DNA of 64,000 bases from Atopsyche davidsoni (Eukaryota; Arthropoda; Insecta; Trichoptera; Hydrobiosidae), in the NCBI GenBank assembly GCA_022113835.1, contig JAILWY010000010.1, positions 6,225,501 through 6,289,500 on the forward strand, given 5' to 3'. This document shows positions 13,381-28,154 of this stretch, piece after piece (the stretch's first letter is position 1; each line of letters begins with the position of its first letter). The notes under the pieces were generated by a model that worked only from the letters and a program-made list of their open reading frames with translations, was not told the DNA's origin and ran no database searches. The position numbers and the translations under genes were made by a program.

Positions 13381-16300
13381 ACCCACCGAAGCCCACGCCC
13401 ACGCAGCGGCGCTCGTCGCCTGCGACGCTCCAGCAAAACCTGGACAATTTTTTTTTAAATTTATCAATTGCATTGATTACGCTAGGTTGATCCTTTTCAA
13501 AACATTTTTTTTCTGACGCTGCAAAAGTACCTCTGTTTTATTTTATTGAATTTTTTTTATTTAAAAGTGTACACTTATATTTAACCACAAGTTACAATGC
13601 AGCATTATTTAGTTACATTAACACATATTTTTCTATACACAAACTCAATAAGTAAGCTACCATCTAAGCCACACCTTATTAGCTCCATAATCTGCAAAAT
13701 TAGGGGATAGCTACGTACCGTATTGTAAGCACAACCCTTAGAACTATTGTAAAATAATAAAATGAAAATAAAGAATCATTGAATTTAATTTTTTTTCTGA
13801 CTTTGCAACAAAGACCTTAGAATTATTTTACTAGGCAGGATTATATTGATAAAATCTCTAAAAATAACTATATCCCGGTCTAAAATGTTGGTTACCTCTT
13901 TAGCCAATGAGCGCAACTGTGCCTATTCTAAAGTCCACTAGCCGCCACTGGCTGAATTCAAGAATGAGTTCATAAAAACATACTTAAACAATAGTGGTGA
14001 AGAAAGATTTTAATCGCAGATCGAATTTACTGATAAAGGAAACACCGGCGTAATAATAATAGAATAGCCAATAGCTAATGGGAACACATAAAATAAAGTC
14101 AAGCATACAAAATTATTTTATGAGATTTTATTTTTAAAAAAATTTGTTCAACTACATAAAATTATATCTGAAAAGCATTTCTAGAAAAGTCTTATAAAGA
14201 AACCGGAGGAATAATAATATTCTATTTGAGTATGACAAAATAATATACATATTTATATTTATTTATAATGGAAAGTTATATTCTAAATAGTATATATAGT
14301 ACATTTAAATATGGAGAAGTCCTGGAAAAATAATAAATGAGATGATTTTATAATTTATAAAGACCTTAGGATTGGGCGAGCTAATTATGGAAATCTTCTG
14401 GCGGAAGAGCGTCGAGATCCTTCATGGGTCAAAGCGCTAATAATGACGGGGAGATAGTTTGAATTGAAGACCTATTCAACTCGTCGAGTCATGAAATGGA
14501 CCGAGCAACAATGGCGTTACCAAAAGAAAACTGGAGTATCTTGATACTCGATCTAGATTTTGAATATTCCTTTAATTGACTTTTACTTCCATTAAATATC
14601 CTATCTTCATATCTACTCTAGAATAGAATAAATATAAATTATGCACGGAACGTAACGTAAGTAAGATATGATAAAAATATTTGTAGTGTTTTAGTATTTT
14701 GATTTGGTAAATATGGTCGTACTAGTAGTAAAAACTCGTATGTATTATAATGCATTTTTCTCAAAAAAATACTCGAATGCACAAGTTGCATACCACTGCT
14801 GTATCACGATAGTAATGATGATTTCTGACTATATTTCGTGCTTATGCGTCTTTAAGTCTTAAAATGACAGGAAAGTGTAAGTACAAAAGAAGTATCATTA
14901 TATTTTTTATCTTAAGAATTATATAACCTACAACGATTATAAATCAATACAAAAAATCAAATGTTACTGGGAGATTTCAGCTCTCGATTTTTGTAATCAA
15001 TTAGTAATTAGTCACCTTTACGAAAATATGGAATGGAAATGGTGAAGCAGAACATGTTCTACTCTGCATTTTTTGCAGTCGTGATGAATGGTATCAAATT
15101 ATGGGAGTTTAATGTAAATTTTATGTGCTCGTGAAAATTAGTGCAGCATTTGGAGAAGACCATGCCTGCAGTCGCTGAGTCCATCGATGCATGAATAATG
15201 GCCTGCCATTTTGCTCCTAACGGGCGGTCCTCGGCTTTACTGCGGGTTACATCATGCTTCTGCGATATTACATCAATTATATTATTCGCCATTTTAATAC
15301 TCCACTCGCGCCCAACTGATTCATCTTTTCGTCATGGAAACAATAGTGCTTATGAATTATTTATTTGCTGCATGCAAGCATAACAATGTCAGAATGTTTA
15401 CAATCAATTATTTTACTAAAAAGAAATTAATTTTATTTTTGATTATCTAGGTTTTTTTTTATTGAACATACACGTAATTATATTCTACCATAAGCATGCA
15501 GCAAATATATTATTATATCAGCATTTATATCAATGAGTTCAGCGTGTCTTGTCACTGACCTATCTTCACTAAAAGTGATGTATGGTAAATCTCACTACTA
15601 GGAATGTGAACAAATGTTCATCTTGCAAAAGTTGCTGTTCCTAAATAAGTTGTTGATTAACGAGTTTTCTTCGAGTTAAAGATTTATTTTGAAAACCAAA
15701 ATAAATTTATGTTGACATTCTCGTGACAAATCGCCGATTTGTACAAACTCAATTAAAATTTTACTCTGGTAAGCTCCGATGCGTATTTATTTAAAATAAT
15801 TGAAAAATAAAAGCATTAACTAAAAAAAAAGGAAAATTCAAAAAAAACACCTCTCTGTTGATAAAATAACATTGGAATTTCTTTAATCAAAATAGTTTTT
15901 TATTATTTGTAAGCAGGATTAAATAAAACCGATTTATCAAAAGCTAGGGTAGTTACTCAAATTCGTCAGAATAAACGCTTTTGATGATTTGTAAATAGTA
16001 GAATATTTATATATTTTGCATTGTGGCAGTTAGTTTGATGCCGATTACAGTTTTTGTAAAGAATCCTGAAATTCGGCGAGTCATCGCCAGCAGCTGCCAG
16101 GATCCAGGTCCGAGATGGCAACAATATGGATCCACTGGCCTTGACCCTGAGTAATAAATAATGTAAGATGCTCGGCCAGGTAGGTAGTTACCCACCATTA
16201 TATAGCATGGAAATATAATATGTGCGGCAAAAAAGCAAAACCGATTTGTGGATTAATCTTGAAATCGTTTGATAAAATTTTATGTTTTGCAGAATCGATT

Positions 16301-19300
16301 GAATCATAAAACTGTGTCTTAAAAAAAACGACGCTTTTGCTCTCAGCCTCAACAATGTTTTGCTGATTAACGAAGTAGATTTTATTAATATTTCGTATAA
16401 ATCATTTGCACAGTAAAAAAAACCCATTAGCTTCAGGTTGCATGCATGAAGTTACATGGTTAGATGCATTTTTCAATAAGTTATACTCAGCATTTATTCA
16501 AATGTTATATTAATATTAATAAAAATGACATAAGTCGTGTGAATTAAATTCATTATAGTCGTTTAATAATAATATTATTAATTATGTGAAAAAATAGTCA
16601 ATGTTAAATGAAATTATGTTTTTATATTTTTTTTTGCTTTGCTAGTTTTAAGCAAAACAAAAATTAGAAACAAAAACAATATGAAAAAGTGAATTAGAAA
16701 TTACTTTGAAAAATATGAAGAATATCTATAAAGCTCACCAACTCAAAATTACATATTTCTCTTCTTATACACTTTCCATGTAATTTAAGGACAACGTAGA
16801 ATGTCATCGTGACCTATCTGGAAAGAGTATCATGCTTATTTTTTAGGTATACCAACTCATTTCGTAGTTGGATCTTTATTAAGTTTACAAACTCGAAATA
16901 ACAATACTTAAAATTTACATTCCTAATCTTCTTTCTCGTATCCAATGTTCTTCGAGAACTACAATCTAAACAATCTTTCTTCTTTTTTTCATGTCTTTTT
17001 GCGAAAAAAATGTTGATTAAAATCTTTACATTATTACTTTGATATACTGTAATTCTTGTGTGAAGATATTGTTCTGCGTGCTAGTTTTTGTGTTTTTACC
17101 CGATTAAGCTTGATAACTAGTTATTTGGACGTGACAAAACTGTAGTAAATGTTCAATATTGTAGATCTCGAGACTGAGGTAATAACCCTTTTCTCTTGAT
17201 CTGCATTTCACTATATCTCTATGTTTAGTGCCCTTTAATATAGCTGCATTTACGGAAACTATAATTTAGCTTATATAGGTGAAACATCCATAAGTTATGA
17301 ATAAGCTGACTTTTAGTCAGAAGATGTAAGCATTCATTATGATTTTCTTGGACATGGATAATTTTTTTAATATCTGCCACTACATTAAAAAAAATCACAC
17401 TTTTCCTAGTATATGATATGAATGTTAACTTGAGCTTTAGAGTTTAAAATCTTGCATCTGTTTTAATATAAAGCATTGAGATTTATACAAGCCTAGACGG
17501 ATAAGGAAGATCGCTGTAAGAGTATTTCAACATACTTCCCTTGTTAAGTTCCACTGATCAAATAAATTGAAAAATATATACAAGCTTAGAATTTTTTATT
17601 GTTTACCACTTTAAGTCGCCATTTTCGTATACTGTAGTCAATGGTAGATCTTCGCTTCATAAAAAAGATCGGCAATTGGATTATTCCAACATTCCTGTAT
17701 GACATCATCATGCTGTCTCATCTAGGATCTTCCCACCCACTGGATTGGTGGAAAAAACCTTATAGTCCATTAGGTGTTGAGAATCATCCAATCTTGCGTA
17801 GTGTTAAAATTTTTATGAATTTGCTTTGGCTAATGTTTAATTTTTAAATATGTCATTAAATAAAAATAAGCAATTTTGATGAATTGACTCTGAAAATTAT
17901 TGAAAAGTATTGCAAAAAACTACACAGGAAATTCAAAAAAGAGTTAGTATTTTAGAAACGTTTTTCAAATTAAGAAAAAATTTCCTCTTTCCTTCCAAAC
18001 CAAAAAAAAACCTTCTTTCCGAATCCAAATAACAGACCTTCTCACTTTTTAAATGATATTTGGAATTTTAAGTCGTCTTATTTTAAAATAAAAATAATCA
18101 GTGACGTGCAGTGTATTTCTAAATTTTCCTTGTACTAAATGCAAAATAAACCTTATTATGACTTATTGAAAATTATATATTTTCATTTTATTACAAAAAT
18201 AAACTCTTAAAATGATATTCCAAAAATATATTCCAGGACACGAAATTGTCACAACCGCTTGCATTAGGTTTTGAAAAAAAAAATTTTTGTTGAAAATATT
18301 TAACTTGGGGTTAATTTCCTTTTGCTTTTATACAGTTTCTATAAATCTGATTTCTCATACTTTTTTTATTTATTTCTCTTTATGCGTTATATTTTTGTTT
18401 ATATTATGAATATTTGTAAAAAGCATAAAGCATCATATACTTGCTAAATTACCGAGACTCTGTAATATCTGACCGTTGTAATATCATTAAAAATAAAAAC
18501 TACCTTAAAACATGAATTATGAAAATTAAATTAAATGTGCAGACAAACTGTTTAATGTCTACAGATTTAGATAACGTTATCACAGAAAAAAACATATTCA
18601 CACATTAAATAATCCACAAGTGATTTCAAAAGATCGTTGATTTTTTGTAGTGTTTTTCAGTGGTAGCAAATAAGTATGTATGAAAATATACGAATTATTT
18701 GATTAGTACGCATGCAGTAAAAATTCCACTTTAATATTATATATATATATATATAAATGCATACCTTGTCTGTTAGCAAACTCGGTAGTTTTTTTTATAA
18801 ACGTATGAATACATATTTTTTATCAGAAGACAAAAAGATTTTTGATTCATTTATCTCTCGTTAAGTTTTTCGCCTGGATAATATTTTTATTTGTCAAAGT
18901 TATTTAATTGATAATGAATAATTAACTGAGGGACATCTGGGTTATATCGAAACGTGAGTTTTTTTAATTAAAGAAACTATTCTTTAGATATTTGTAATTT
19001 TCATGTGTTTATCTTGTGATTATAGCAGATACCCAAAGTCAATTGCCATGCTCGTATGAAAGACATAGTATATAATTTTTTAAACGTTTCATCGAGTCTC
19101 AAACTCTGTTGTTTCCATAATTGTGCGCAACGGGCACGCTCGGTTGTGTGTAATCCTCCATTACACCGAAATAGTTCTGTTAAATTAATAATTAAACACT
19201 AAACCCAAATTCGTGCTTCCAAATAATTACTTTACGTTTAAAAATAATGTTTATTTGATTTGCAATTAATATTTTTAAGTTTACACTGATGTTATGCACC

Positions 19301-20590
19301 GAATTAGAAGCCTTCATAATTGTAGTAAAAAACGAGTAGACACGCTTTAATGCAATACTTACCTGAAGTATCAAAAAACTAATGAATCTCTAAAACTCGG
19401 CATTATAATATATAAAACATTCGCGTACTGTATTCAATGCATGTAAATGAATATACGCCTTTTAAAGTTATTTTTTAGTTAAACATGGATTTATATTTTT
19501 AATTTTTAAATAGATAAAAAAAAATGTAACCCTGAAGATACAGTTTTCCTGAAGAAAAAAAAAACTTCATAAAAGATTTAATGATTCTTGAATTGTTTGG
19601 ATGATGCATACATATATCAATTTATCTATTCATATAGCAATTTACCTAAAACCTATGGCTGTAACATTAGGATGCATTCATTATAAAAAAATATTTGTCT
19701 CGTATACAATGACGATATTTTTAGTTAGTGCAGAGTGCTAATTTTTCAAATTGTAAATGCAAATTCCTTAGGTTTTTTATTAATTGTAAATAACATCCGC
19801 CCTTTTTAAATGGTCCCTTTACATGGCAGTTACATGCAAAGTCAAGTTTACTCGAGTAAGTGCTATGAATAAAATTTTATGTAACAATGTAAAAGATAAT
19901 AGGTGTACGAACTTATTCTTATCGATATTGCAACATAATAGTGAATATTTTACGGTGCTCCATAAGATTATGTATTTTTTGCTTGGAGGTTTTTTGCGAA
20001 CCACCTGCATAAAGATCGTCTATCGCTACGGTTAATCATTCAGTGAATTTCTGCCACCCAAATTGGGAAAATAAATTGAAATATTTTTACCCGCAAAAGT
20101 GATTGAATATGATCATACTCGGTTGCTCCATATACAATCAATTCGTTAAAAATGAATGATATTCATTAAGAAGTTTTATAAATAATCGATGAAGACAGAT
20201 CATTCATAACAAAGACGAAACGCTAGCCATTTAACTCGTATATGAATGAAGCACATTTGCTTTATAAGTGCGCGTCATAATTATATTTCCATTATGGTTT
20301 TTTTTAAAACTCCTAAATTGAAATACAGCTAAAAGATGTAGCCTTGCCCACAATCAGCATGAAAAATATTAATTTACTCCTTGGATCTTATTGGAACTAA
20401 TGGTTATGACTGCATTGCCGGGTTATTCCTCCTGAGGTGATATACATCTCGGTAACATCCTGGTGAATTCAATGTCGGAGACTCAGTTCATCTTCCCTTT
20501 CACTCGAAGCAGCGGGCAATACTTTTGTTCGTGAGCTAATGCTGGCTATTCCATTTTTTTAACTACATAATATAGCTAACTAATGCATGT
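13381..20590. other. Long A+T-rich intergenic region
   Basis: About 7 kb of A+T-rich sequence with short frames only. Small local features are an AT dinucleotide run near 18740-18756 and many A or T homopolymers. No coding exon, tRNA or complete mobile element was recognised. The last few hundred bases lie upstream of the cuticle gene and probably hold its control elements. Confidence 0.55.
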
Positions 20591-20617
20591 TTCGCGGTGG
20601 GGCCGAAATCTCAACAA

Positions 20618-20657
20618 TATAAATAGTCCTGTAAGCATCTTCCGAGCATCATTCAGT
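20618..20657 (+). promoter_or_regulatory. Core promoter of the cuticle protein gene
   Basis: A TATA box (TATAAATAG, 20618-20626) lies about 30 bp ahead of an initiator-like TCATTCAGT (20649-20657). TCAGT is a known arthropod initiator. Transcription would start near 20651-20655, leaving a 5' leader of about 55 nt before the ATG at 20709. Strong TATA promoters with short leaders are typical of stage-specific insect cuticle genes. The exact start base is inferred. Confidence 0.75.
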
Positions 20658-20708
20658 GTTCGGGTTCGGATATAGTTACATCTAGTAGCTTTATCATAAA
20701 ATCTGAAA

Positions 20709-23159
20709 ATGCGTTGCATAGTAAGTTATATTAGTATTTTGCATTTACTATTATACTAAGAGAAGATATAAAGTCAATAGATTTTAATAAATTTAAAAAA
20801 TATTGTGATAATATCGGATTTTAATATTTATACTCATTTAAGTTAATTGCAAGTGACAAAAGATTTTAATTCCTTTTCTTTACTTATTCAATTAACGACT
20901 CTTTTTCAGAGCTTGGTTGGGTTAGCGTTTCTGGTGGCGACGTGTGCAGGAGGTAGATTAGAAAATACTTATCTCCCTCCAAGCAATGCGCAGACAGCCG
21001 GAGGAAGTGGATCATTCCTGGCGACTCCATCTTTAGGAAAACAAAGCAGCTTCGGCGGCTCAGGAGGCCATGGAGGACAAGGATCTGGATTCGGTGGTGG
21101 TCACGGAGGACAGGGATCCGGATTAAGTGGCTCCCAGGGTGGCCACGGTGGGCAGGGCTCAGCATTCGGTGGCGCTCAAGGTGGTCGTGGAGTATCTGGG
21201 TTCGGTGGCTCTCAGGGTAGCCACGGAGGGCAGGGCTCATCATTCGGTGGTGCTCAAGGAGGTCGCGGAGTATCTGCATTCGGTGGCTCTCAGGGAGGTC
21301 ACGGAGGACAAGGATCCGGCTTTGGTGGCTCCCAGGGTGGTCATGGGGGACAGGGATCTGGTATCGGTGGTTCTCAAGGATTCGGCGGCCAAGGAGTAGG
21401 AAAGTCTCTCGGATCAAACCAGGGATCTTATGGAAAATCACAGGGATCAAGCGGTGCCTATAACCAGGGTGGACAAGGTACCTTTGGAAAATCCTCAGGA
21501 TTTGGACAAGGTGGAAATGGACAAAGTGGCTTTGGAGGAAACCATGGAGGACAAGGAGGATTCGGAGGCGGTCGTGGTCAAGAAAATCAAGGATTCGGCA
21601 AATCTCAAGGATACAACCAGGGTGGTTCTGGATCTGGATCTCATGGCGGCCAAGGAAGCTTCGGAGGATCCGGTGGAAATCAGGCAGGGTTTGGTGGATC
21701 TCAAGGAGGACACTCCAGCTTTGGAAAGACTCAAGGACAAGGTGGTTACTCTGGATCTAGCTTTGGACAAGGACAAGGACAAGGACAAGGCTTTGGAGGA
21801 AACTCTGGATCTGGATCCGGACGCTCTAGCTCAGCTTTCGGACAGTCTGGACACTCTTCTTCTGGATTCGGTCAAGGCCAATCAGGTCATTCCTCCGGGG
21901 CATACAATCAAGGCCAAGCTGGACGCTCTAACTCTGCTTTCGGACAAGGAGGACACTCATCTTCTGGATTTGGACAAGGATCTTCAGGTGGATATTCTGG
22001 CAAGACTTACTCTGCTGGTAATGGATTCTCTGGTTCTCAGTCATTCAGCGGAGGATCTCAGCCCGGTTTCGCCAGTTCTCACGGAGGATATTCAGGATCT
22101 CAAGGAGGCTTCAAGTCTGCTGGACAAGAAATTCCCATCCTTAAGTTCACCAACGAAAATAACGGTGATGGCAGCTATGCTTTCAGGTATAATAATAAAA
22201 TATTTTTTACTAAATTTTATAAATAAATATTATGTGGTCGACAACTTTTACATTCGTTTGTTTTGTTTCATTTTCAGCTATGAAACCGGAAACAGCATCA
22301 AAGCCCAGGAGAGCGGACATCAGCAAGGAGACGCTCAGGTTGCTGAGGGCTCTTTCAGCTTCAGCGCTCCCGACGGTGGCAACTACGCCGTTACCTACAC
22401 TGCTGATGAAAACGGATTCCACCCACAAGGAGCTCATTTGCCCACTCCTCCTCCTATCCCAGAGGCCATCTTGCGCTCAATCGAGCAGAACCAGCGCGAA
22501 GAAGCCAACCCCAACAACAGGTACCTTTTTTATTCAAATACGTTACTATAAAAAATGTATGCTTTGCGAATACTAGAAGGCCGAAGCGTGGTTATAATAA
22601 ATATTGTTTACGATTAACTTCATGGATTTTAGTAGATAATATACATATTTCCAAAGTATGTCTAATTATTATTACTGTCATTACGAAGAAGTACTTTTTA
22701 TATCAGTGTTGTAAGTTACTCGGGGTCATTTGACTGCTTTAAATCGTACCATCATCCGAATTAACAGATCATTTAAGTTATATATATATTTATTGCAATT
22801 ATTTTAATAATATATACAAGAAAATGAATTTGTGAGTATTTTTAAGATACTGGATATGATTTGTGAGGAAATGTTTTCTTTGTGTTACAATGGTAAACAT
22901 GTCTTACAATTTGATTGAATGGAAAAAAAAAATTTTGAAACTCACATAGAATCAAAAATTAATAAAACATTTGCAGTTCAACTCAGTTGATTTTTAAATA
23001 TAATTTACGCATCCCCAATGCTTTGTAGTTATACTCAATTTTATTTTTCATAGACAACACTCCAGCGGCGGAAACAATGGATCGTACAAGGAAGGAAGGC
23101 AGTACAACGGACCGTCCTCTGGTTCCGGATCCTTCGATAGCACCGGATATCACTACTAA
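20709..23159 (+). CDS. Glycine-rich RR-1 cuticular protein (pupal cuticle protein 36-like)
   Basis: A secreted structural protein of the chitin cuticle, 545 residues. Four exons join in phase: 20709-20720 (only Met-Arg-Cys-Ile), 20910-22186, 22278-22520 and 23054-23159, each flanked by GT and AG. Residues 1 to about 18 form a signal peptide, followed by the mature start [10 protein letters not shown]. Residues of about 40-400 are Gly/Ser/Gln-rich repeats, first regular ([12 protein letters not shown] type), then looser with Gly-Gln and His/Ser variants. Residues of about 411-488 are a Rebers-Riddiford RR-1 domain with the aromatic positions in [20 protein letters not shown], which binds chitin. 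The last 57 residues are hydrophilic and end in His-Tyr. A 12-nt first coding exon interrupting the signal peptide is common in insect CPR genes. Expression is probably moult-regulated, but no hormone-response site was identified. The family call is firm; the exact orthologue is not. Confidence 0.93.
21049..21386 (+). repeat. In-gene Gly-rich tandem repeats
   Basis: Within exon 2 the coding DNA is a run of 33-42-bp units, each beginning near TTCGGTGG. Two neighbouring stretches, 21165-21242 and 21243-21320, are a 36-bp plus 42-bp dimer repeated at exactly 78 bp. One half of each dimer encodes the GRGVS variant and the other the GHGGQGS variant. All units are multiples of three, so frame is kept. 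Such arrays change length by unequal exchange, so allele lengths probably vary. Confidence 0.85.
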
Positions 23160-23366
23160 GCTAAGCCAGGCTTATGGTCTCGTATCTTGAAAAGACGACT
23201 CAGTGCCAGAACAGCAACAATATTGAGAGGGATGCAAATAATTAATTTATACTTTTTTATTTTATTTACTTTAAAATAATTTTTAGATTATTGTGCCACC
23301 AAATTTAAATATTGTGTTAGCCTTTCAGTATTGATTGTAAATTGTAATCGAATGTATAAATTACTT

Positions 23367-23372
23367 AATAAA
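23367..23372 (+). terminator. Poly(A) signal of the cuticle protein gene
   Basis: A canonical AATAAA lies 208 bp after the stop codon at 23157-23159, in an A+T-rich 3' untranslated region, followed by a T-rich stretch. It is the first perfect hexamer seen downstream and gives a compact transcript. Confidence 0.75.
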
Positions 23373-26300
23373 GTCTTTTAAATTGTAATAATAACTATGA
23401 CTTTTTGCTGCGAAATTTGCTCCTGGCTCATGGTATAAAATTTTGCTACTGCATCCTAAAACCTCACTAATATTACAATTTTGGTAATTTTTTCTTTATT
23501 TTACTCGCAACTTACTTTATTTTATAATGGCTGCCTTTTAATAGCGAACTCAGATTTATAATGTCAAATAATAAATTAAATGTTTTAATTTACAGATATC
23601 ATTGATTTCACTTTATAAAAACAATGCTATAAAGCTTTATTTTATAAATAAAATGGCTCTTATTAAAACTGTGCTACTTTTTAATCTCAACATGAATATT
23701 GTAATGTGAAAAAATATATAAAAAAATTTAATCATTGCAAATACCACTGAGCTGTAAAAAACGTCTAAAATGCTGTTTTCTGATAGGTCATAAATATTCG
23801 CGCGTACAAATCTGACCAATACAGACCAGAGCAGATTGACATTAATCTTTTCGTGGTTTTTTCATCGCATGGAATATTTCATTTTATTAGCAGTGAAATT
23901 GAAAAAAAAAAACAATATACGCATACGCAACCACCTTACTACACACAATATTCAAAATCAAAGTAAAAATATTTATGAAATTGTAAGAGCCTCTCAAAAC
24001 ATTTTGAATGATTCAATAATTTACCTCCAATATCTTTTGATGTTCATTGAAATATTGCAAACCTAAGAAAGTGATAGTGCGAACCAAAATAATATAATAA
24101 ATGATTTTTCATTTAAGTAAGTCAAAAAATAATAAAGCATACACATTTTAAACATTAAACTATGAATTTCCTTAAGCTACAATATTTTGTGAGTTTTATA
24201 TAATTATAAAGAAATGCTTCTTTATATAATCAGATGAAAATTATGACAGTGACAAAAAATAATATGCCAAGATGCAAAAAACATTGAAAATTTATTACTA
24301 TATAGCAATTTAGTAAAATATTATTAGAAAAATATAAGAGCTCACAAAAAGTTAGAACTGGAATTAAATTCATAACATAGAAATGAAAATAGTCAATATT
24401 TTTTAGCAATCACACAATAAACTAGAAAGATGTAAGAACCAAAAGAAACAAAACAATGAACACAAGGATTTATTTGTTTTTAGTATAAATGATTCAAATT
24501 AATTTCACATCATGCTTTATGAAAGTAATTACTTTTTAGGGTCTGATTGTAGAGTAAAAAGGTAAATGTATAAATCAATTAATAAAAAATCATTAGATAT
24601 CAAGAATTTTATTTTTATATTAGTTATTCTAAGTTCACTACACATAAAACTATTAAAAAGAGTCTGGTATAAATATAAGTATGCAACAGCGTTCAAACAT
24701 TCACATAATAACATTGGTTAAGATATGGTGAGTACGCACAAAAAGAAGTCAATAAGAAATTTATAACCGCAAAGCAATATTAAGACCTGAAAAAAATGAT
24801 AGTATTAAGACGATGAGAAGTTAAATATTAATAATACCATGCTAAAATAAAACATATGAACACAATGTACTTGTTTTAATATTTGTAACAATTTCCTCAG
24901 TAGAAGAATACCTAGAAAATGCAAATAAAACGTTATATAGTGATTAAGGCAGAACTATTCTATTTCGATAATTAATCATGCAGTTTATAAGTTCAAGTGA
25001 AGCAAATATGTAATTCATGAAATATAATCATAATAATCGCGCGGTATTACAATATGAGCGCAGCCAGTTTTATCTTATAATATATGGAAAAGCTGATTAT
25101 ACCTATCAATGCTACTGAATGATTTACTATACTGGTAAAATTAAATACTTCTATATTGCAGGCAATTATGAACGTATTAATTAATATGTAAAATATTGAG
25201 CGTCAAATATAAACCCAATCTAATTATTATCTAGTTTTATTTGATTATTTTTACTATATGATAACGATGTAATTTTTGTGAATTGATTATTCCAGTGTAT
25301 TTTTTATGAATATTACGATTAAATGTTATTCATAGTAGGAGATTCATGCAAAGGTTCCAAATATTTTTTTTATCTTGTATAACATTACCTCAATGTTAAT
25401 TAAGTTAGTATGGAACATTTTGTGCTGACGTAATTTACAAATATGTCCTCTGCAGACCTATCATAGTATTCAAGATATTTAATATTTCTAATTATCTACT
25501 AGGTCCAATAATCTGAATATAAATCGATAATATAGAATAAAAAACATATTATGAATCATGTTTTTTTATAACGAGGAAATGATTTCATCCCTTCTGTAAA
25601 AATGCTTTAAGGATGACATGACATGCACAAAATGTTAAACACAAATAATATGTTAAATCTCATTTTTAAATTTAAAAAATTGTAGACAATATTAAATTAA
25701 TACAAAATTAAATAAGACATACATAAGGAAAAGTCAAACATGTATTGTAATATAAATAATAACATCTTAATTATTACAATAATTTACGTATCAAACTTCT
25801 AGGATGTTAAAAAAGTTTTGTAAGTACACAATTATAATATAATGGAATGTATGCAGCAAGAATTGTCTTAATTCAAGAATATTAAATATGATTGCCGTCT
25901 GGACAGGTCTTGATGCAACAAACAAAAAATCTTATAAAACACGGAATCTAAGGTATTTTTAATAAAGCAGTACATTTGGCATGTACCCATTTGAATATAA
26001 ATTTTTAATTAAACGTCTTGGTAGTTCACATCTCATTTGTGAATAAACAGATCTGTAAAATGAATCTTTGACAAAAAAATAATCAAAACAATAGAAAAAG
26101 ATTTGGAATGTTTATTTAATAGCAACATTTTGTATATGCAGTCATTTTTGTAAATTATATATTTAGTAAACATACAAACATATACTTAGGTGCCTAAAAG
26201 TAGTGACTTTTAATGTTTTAAGACATTTATTAAAATTAAGTCTTTTTTACAGTACTTGTGGGGCTTGTTTTTTTAAGTTAACACCTATTATTGGAATGTT

Positions 26301-28154
26301 TAAAGGCGATTTAATTTATTTAGAAATAATTATGAGATTATTTAAAACCATAATATTTTATCGTAGCTTTACATCCAAAGTAAACCAGTTAAATTTTATA
26401 TTGTTGTATCTCAGAGATATTTATTTTCATTCTGTAATGATTTCAAAACTGCTACATATTTTAGCAGGATTGTTCAATTTAAGATAAGATGTAATGTAAT
26501 ATTATATTGTCATTATCATTTTTTAGTCTTATACAATATGTGTCATTATTTCCATTTAAAACAAAGTTTCCATGTATGTAAAGTTACTCACTATGGTATA
26601 TTTAATCTTAGATCTGCTATGTTTCAGTACTTCAGAATAAAAAAAACTCATTATTCGTACATTTGTTTTATGGTCACAAATTAAGATACCATCAAATTAA
26701 AAAATGAACTTTTTTTAAAAATGATATTAATATTGAAAATAACTGGAAGTGTAAAAGTGATAATGATGTTTTCACACGACATTTGAATGTACATAAACAG
26801 ATTCAATAGTCAAAATCAAGAAAATTAAGTTTAGTCTTGTATAGTATAAACATGTATTAAGTAAGAATAAAATTTTGTTTGAGTTCAAAACTATTCATGA
26901 GATATCTTGAATGTTTTCCAGTTCCTTGAACATTAGATTTGTAATAATCGACTAAACATTTTAATCTTTAATCAAATAATTTTGTAAGTATAAAAGTCAA
27001 TGACCTATTTCTAATTATATTTATTAAAAAAAACCTTTTAATCCTTCAATGAATCGTAACTCTTGACAGGTCTCAGTGCTTTGGTGGATCTTAATAATAT
27101 TAATTTGCTTTAATTAAATTAAATCAAATGGATATTATTAAAAGTGTATGTTTTTCCTTAAAACGCAATAGAATATTATATTAAGGGTTTGTCATATAAA
27201 ATGAATTTATTACGATAAATTGATCAAAACTCAAAAGAAATTATGATTAAAATTATGCATGTCCCAAACGTTATAAATGTTTCCTTCTTTTATAATGAGT
27301 TATAAATGTTGGTGCAGTTTAGTAATAAACTTTCTCTTCTTAATAATAAAATGAGACATCCTTTGCGACAGAGTGGCCCCACAGTAATCTAATTATTTTT
27401 AAGTATTTTTCTTTTAGAAGTTGTAGTTTTCCTGTGAAAGTGAAGGATTACTCGCTTTTATATCTATCAAAAATGCAGTACCTGGAAACCATTTAAAGAT
27501 GTAAATATCATATTGCTTCAATTATACTTTTGATGGGTTCACCTCGTTCACGTGGAATGCCTTCAATATGATATGCAAAACAAACTTGATCTCCATTGGC
27601 TGCGTTTTATTAAACTGCTTAAAAACCTTGTTTGAAAAAAAGTTATTGCTTGATTTGATAAACCAATATTGCATTTATATAACATGGATTTTCCAGTTTG
27701 TTTCATAGAGTAAAAAAACGCCATGTAGTTATTTTAATGAGATCTGTGAGGATATTACGATACTATAATAATATCTTTAAATTTTCGGGGTTCATGGCAC
27801 TTACCACTTAGTGGTATCACTTCTGACAAAAATTAGTACATTTAATTCCAGTAAGGGCACAAAACACCCTATTTTAGGAAAATAAAATACAGTCACAGGA
27901 ACATTATGTTCTTTAGATGTTATTATCCACATTATACTAAGTTAGCTACTGATACATAGTTACTAATTATAACATAATAAGAGTACCTTGTTTTTGTGTT
28001 TAAACGATTGTATAGTTCAAAGATTTAAATTCTAATCAAAGATATACTACCCAATCAACTACATTGGATATTTAGTATCCATTTACTAAGTTCACTACAC
28101 CATTAAATATAATGATTAAATAATCAGAGTTTTGGTGCTGTACTTAATATTTCA
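23373..28154. other. A+T-rich region between two convergent genes
   Basis: No exon is supported. The sequence is extremely A+T-rich with short frames only. The right-hand part must include the 3' untranslated region of the - strand membrane protein gene, but many possible poly(A) hexamers exist and none can be preferred. Confidence 0.5.

Noticed and set aside
12632..13516. Long overlapping open frames (up to 294 codons) rich in Pro/Arg or Gly/Arg on both strands
   Set aside because: They all run through the C-rich minisatellite, whose motif contains no stop codon in several phases on either strand. No domain, start context or splice structure favours any of them.
21430..22551. 373-codon + strand frame and other alternative frames across the cuticle gene
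   Set aside because: They are shadows of the repetitive Gly-rich exon and run through the intron at 22187-22277. The true frame has a signal peptide, an RR-1 domain and phase-matched splice sites.
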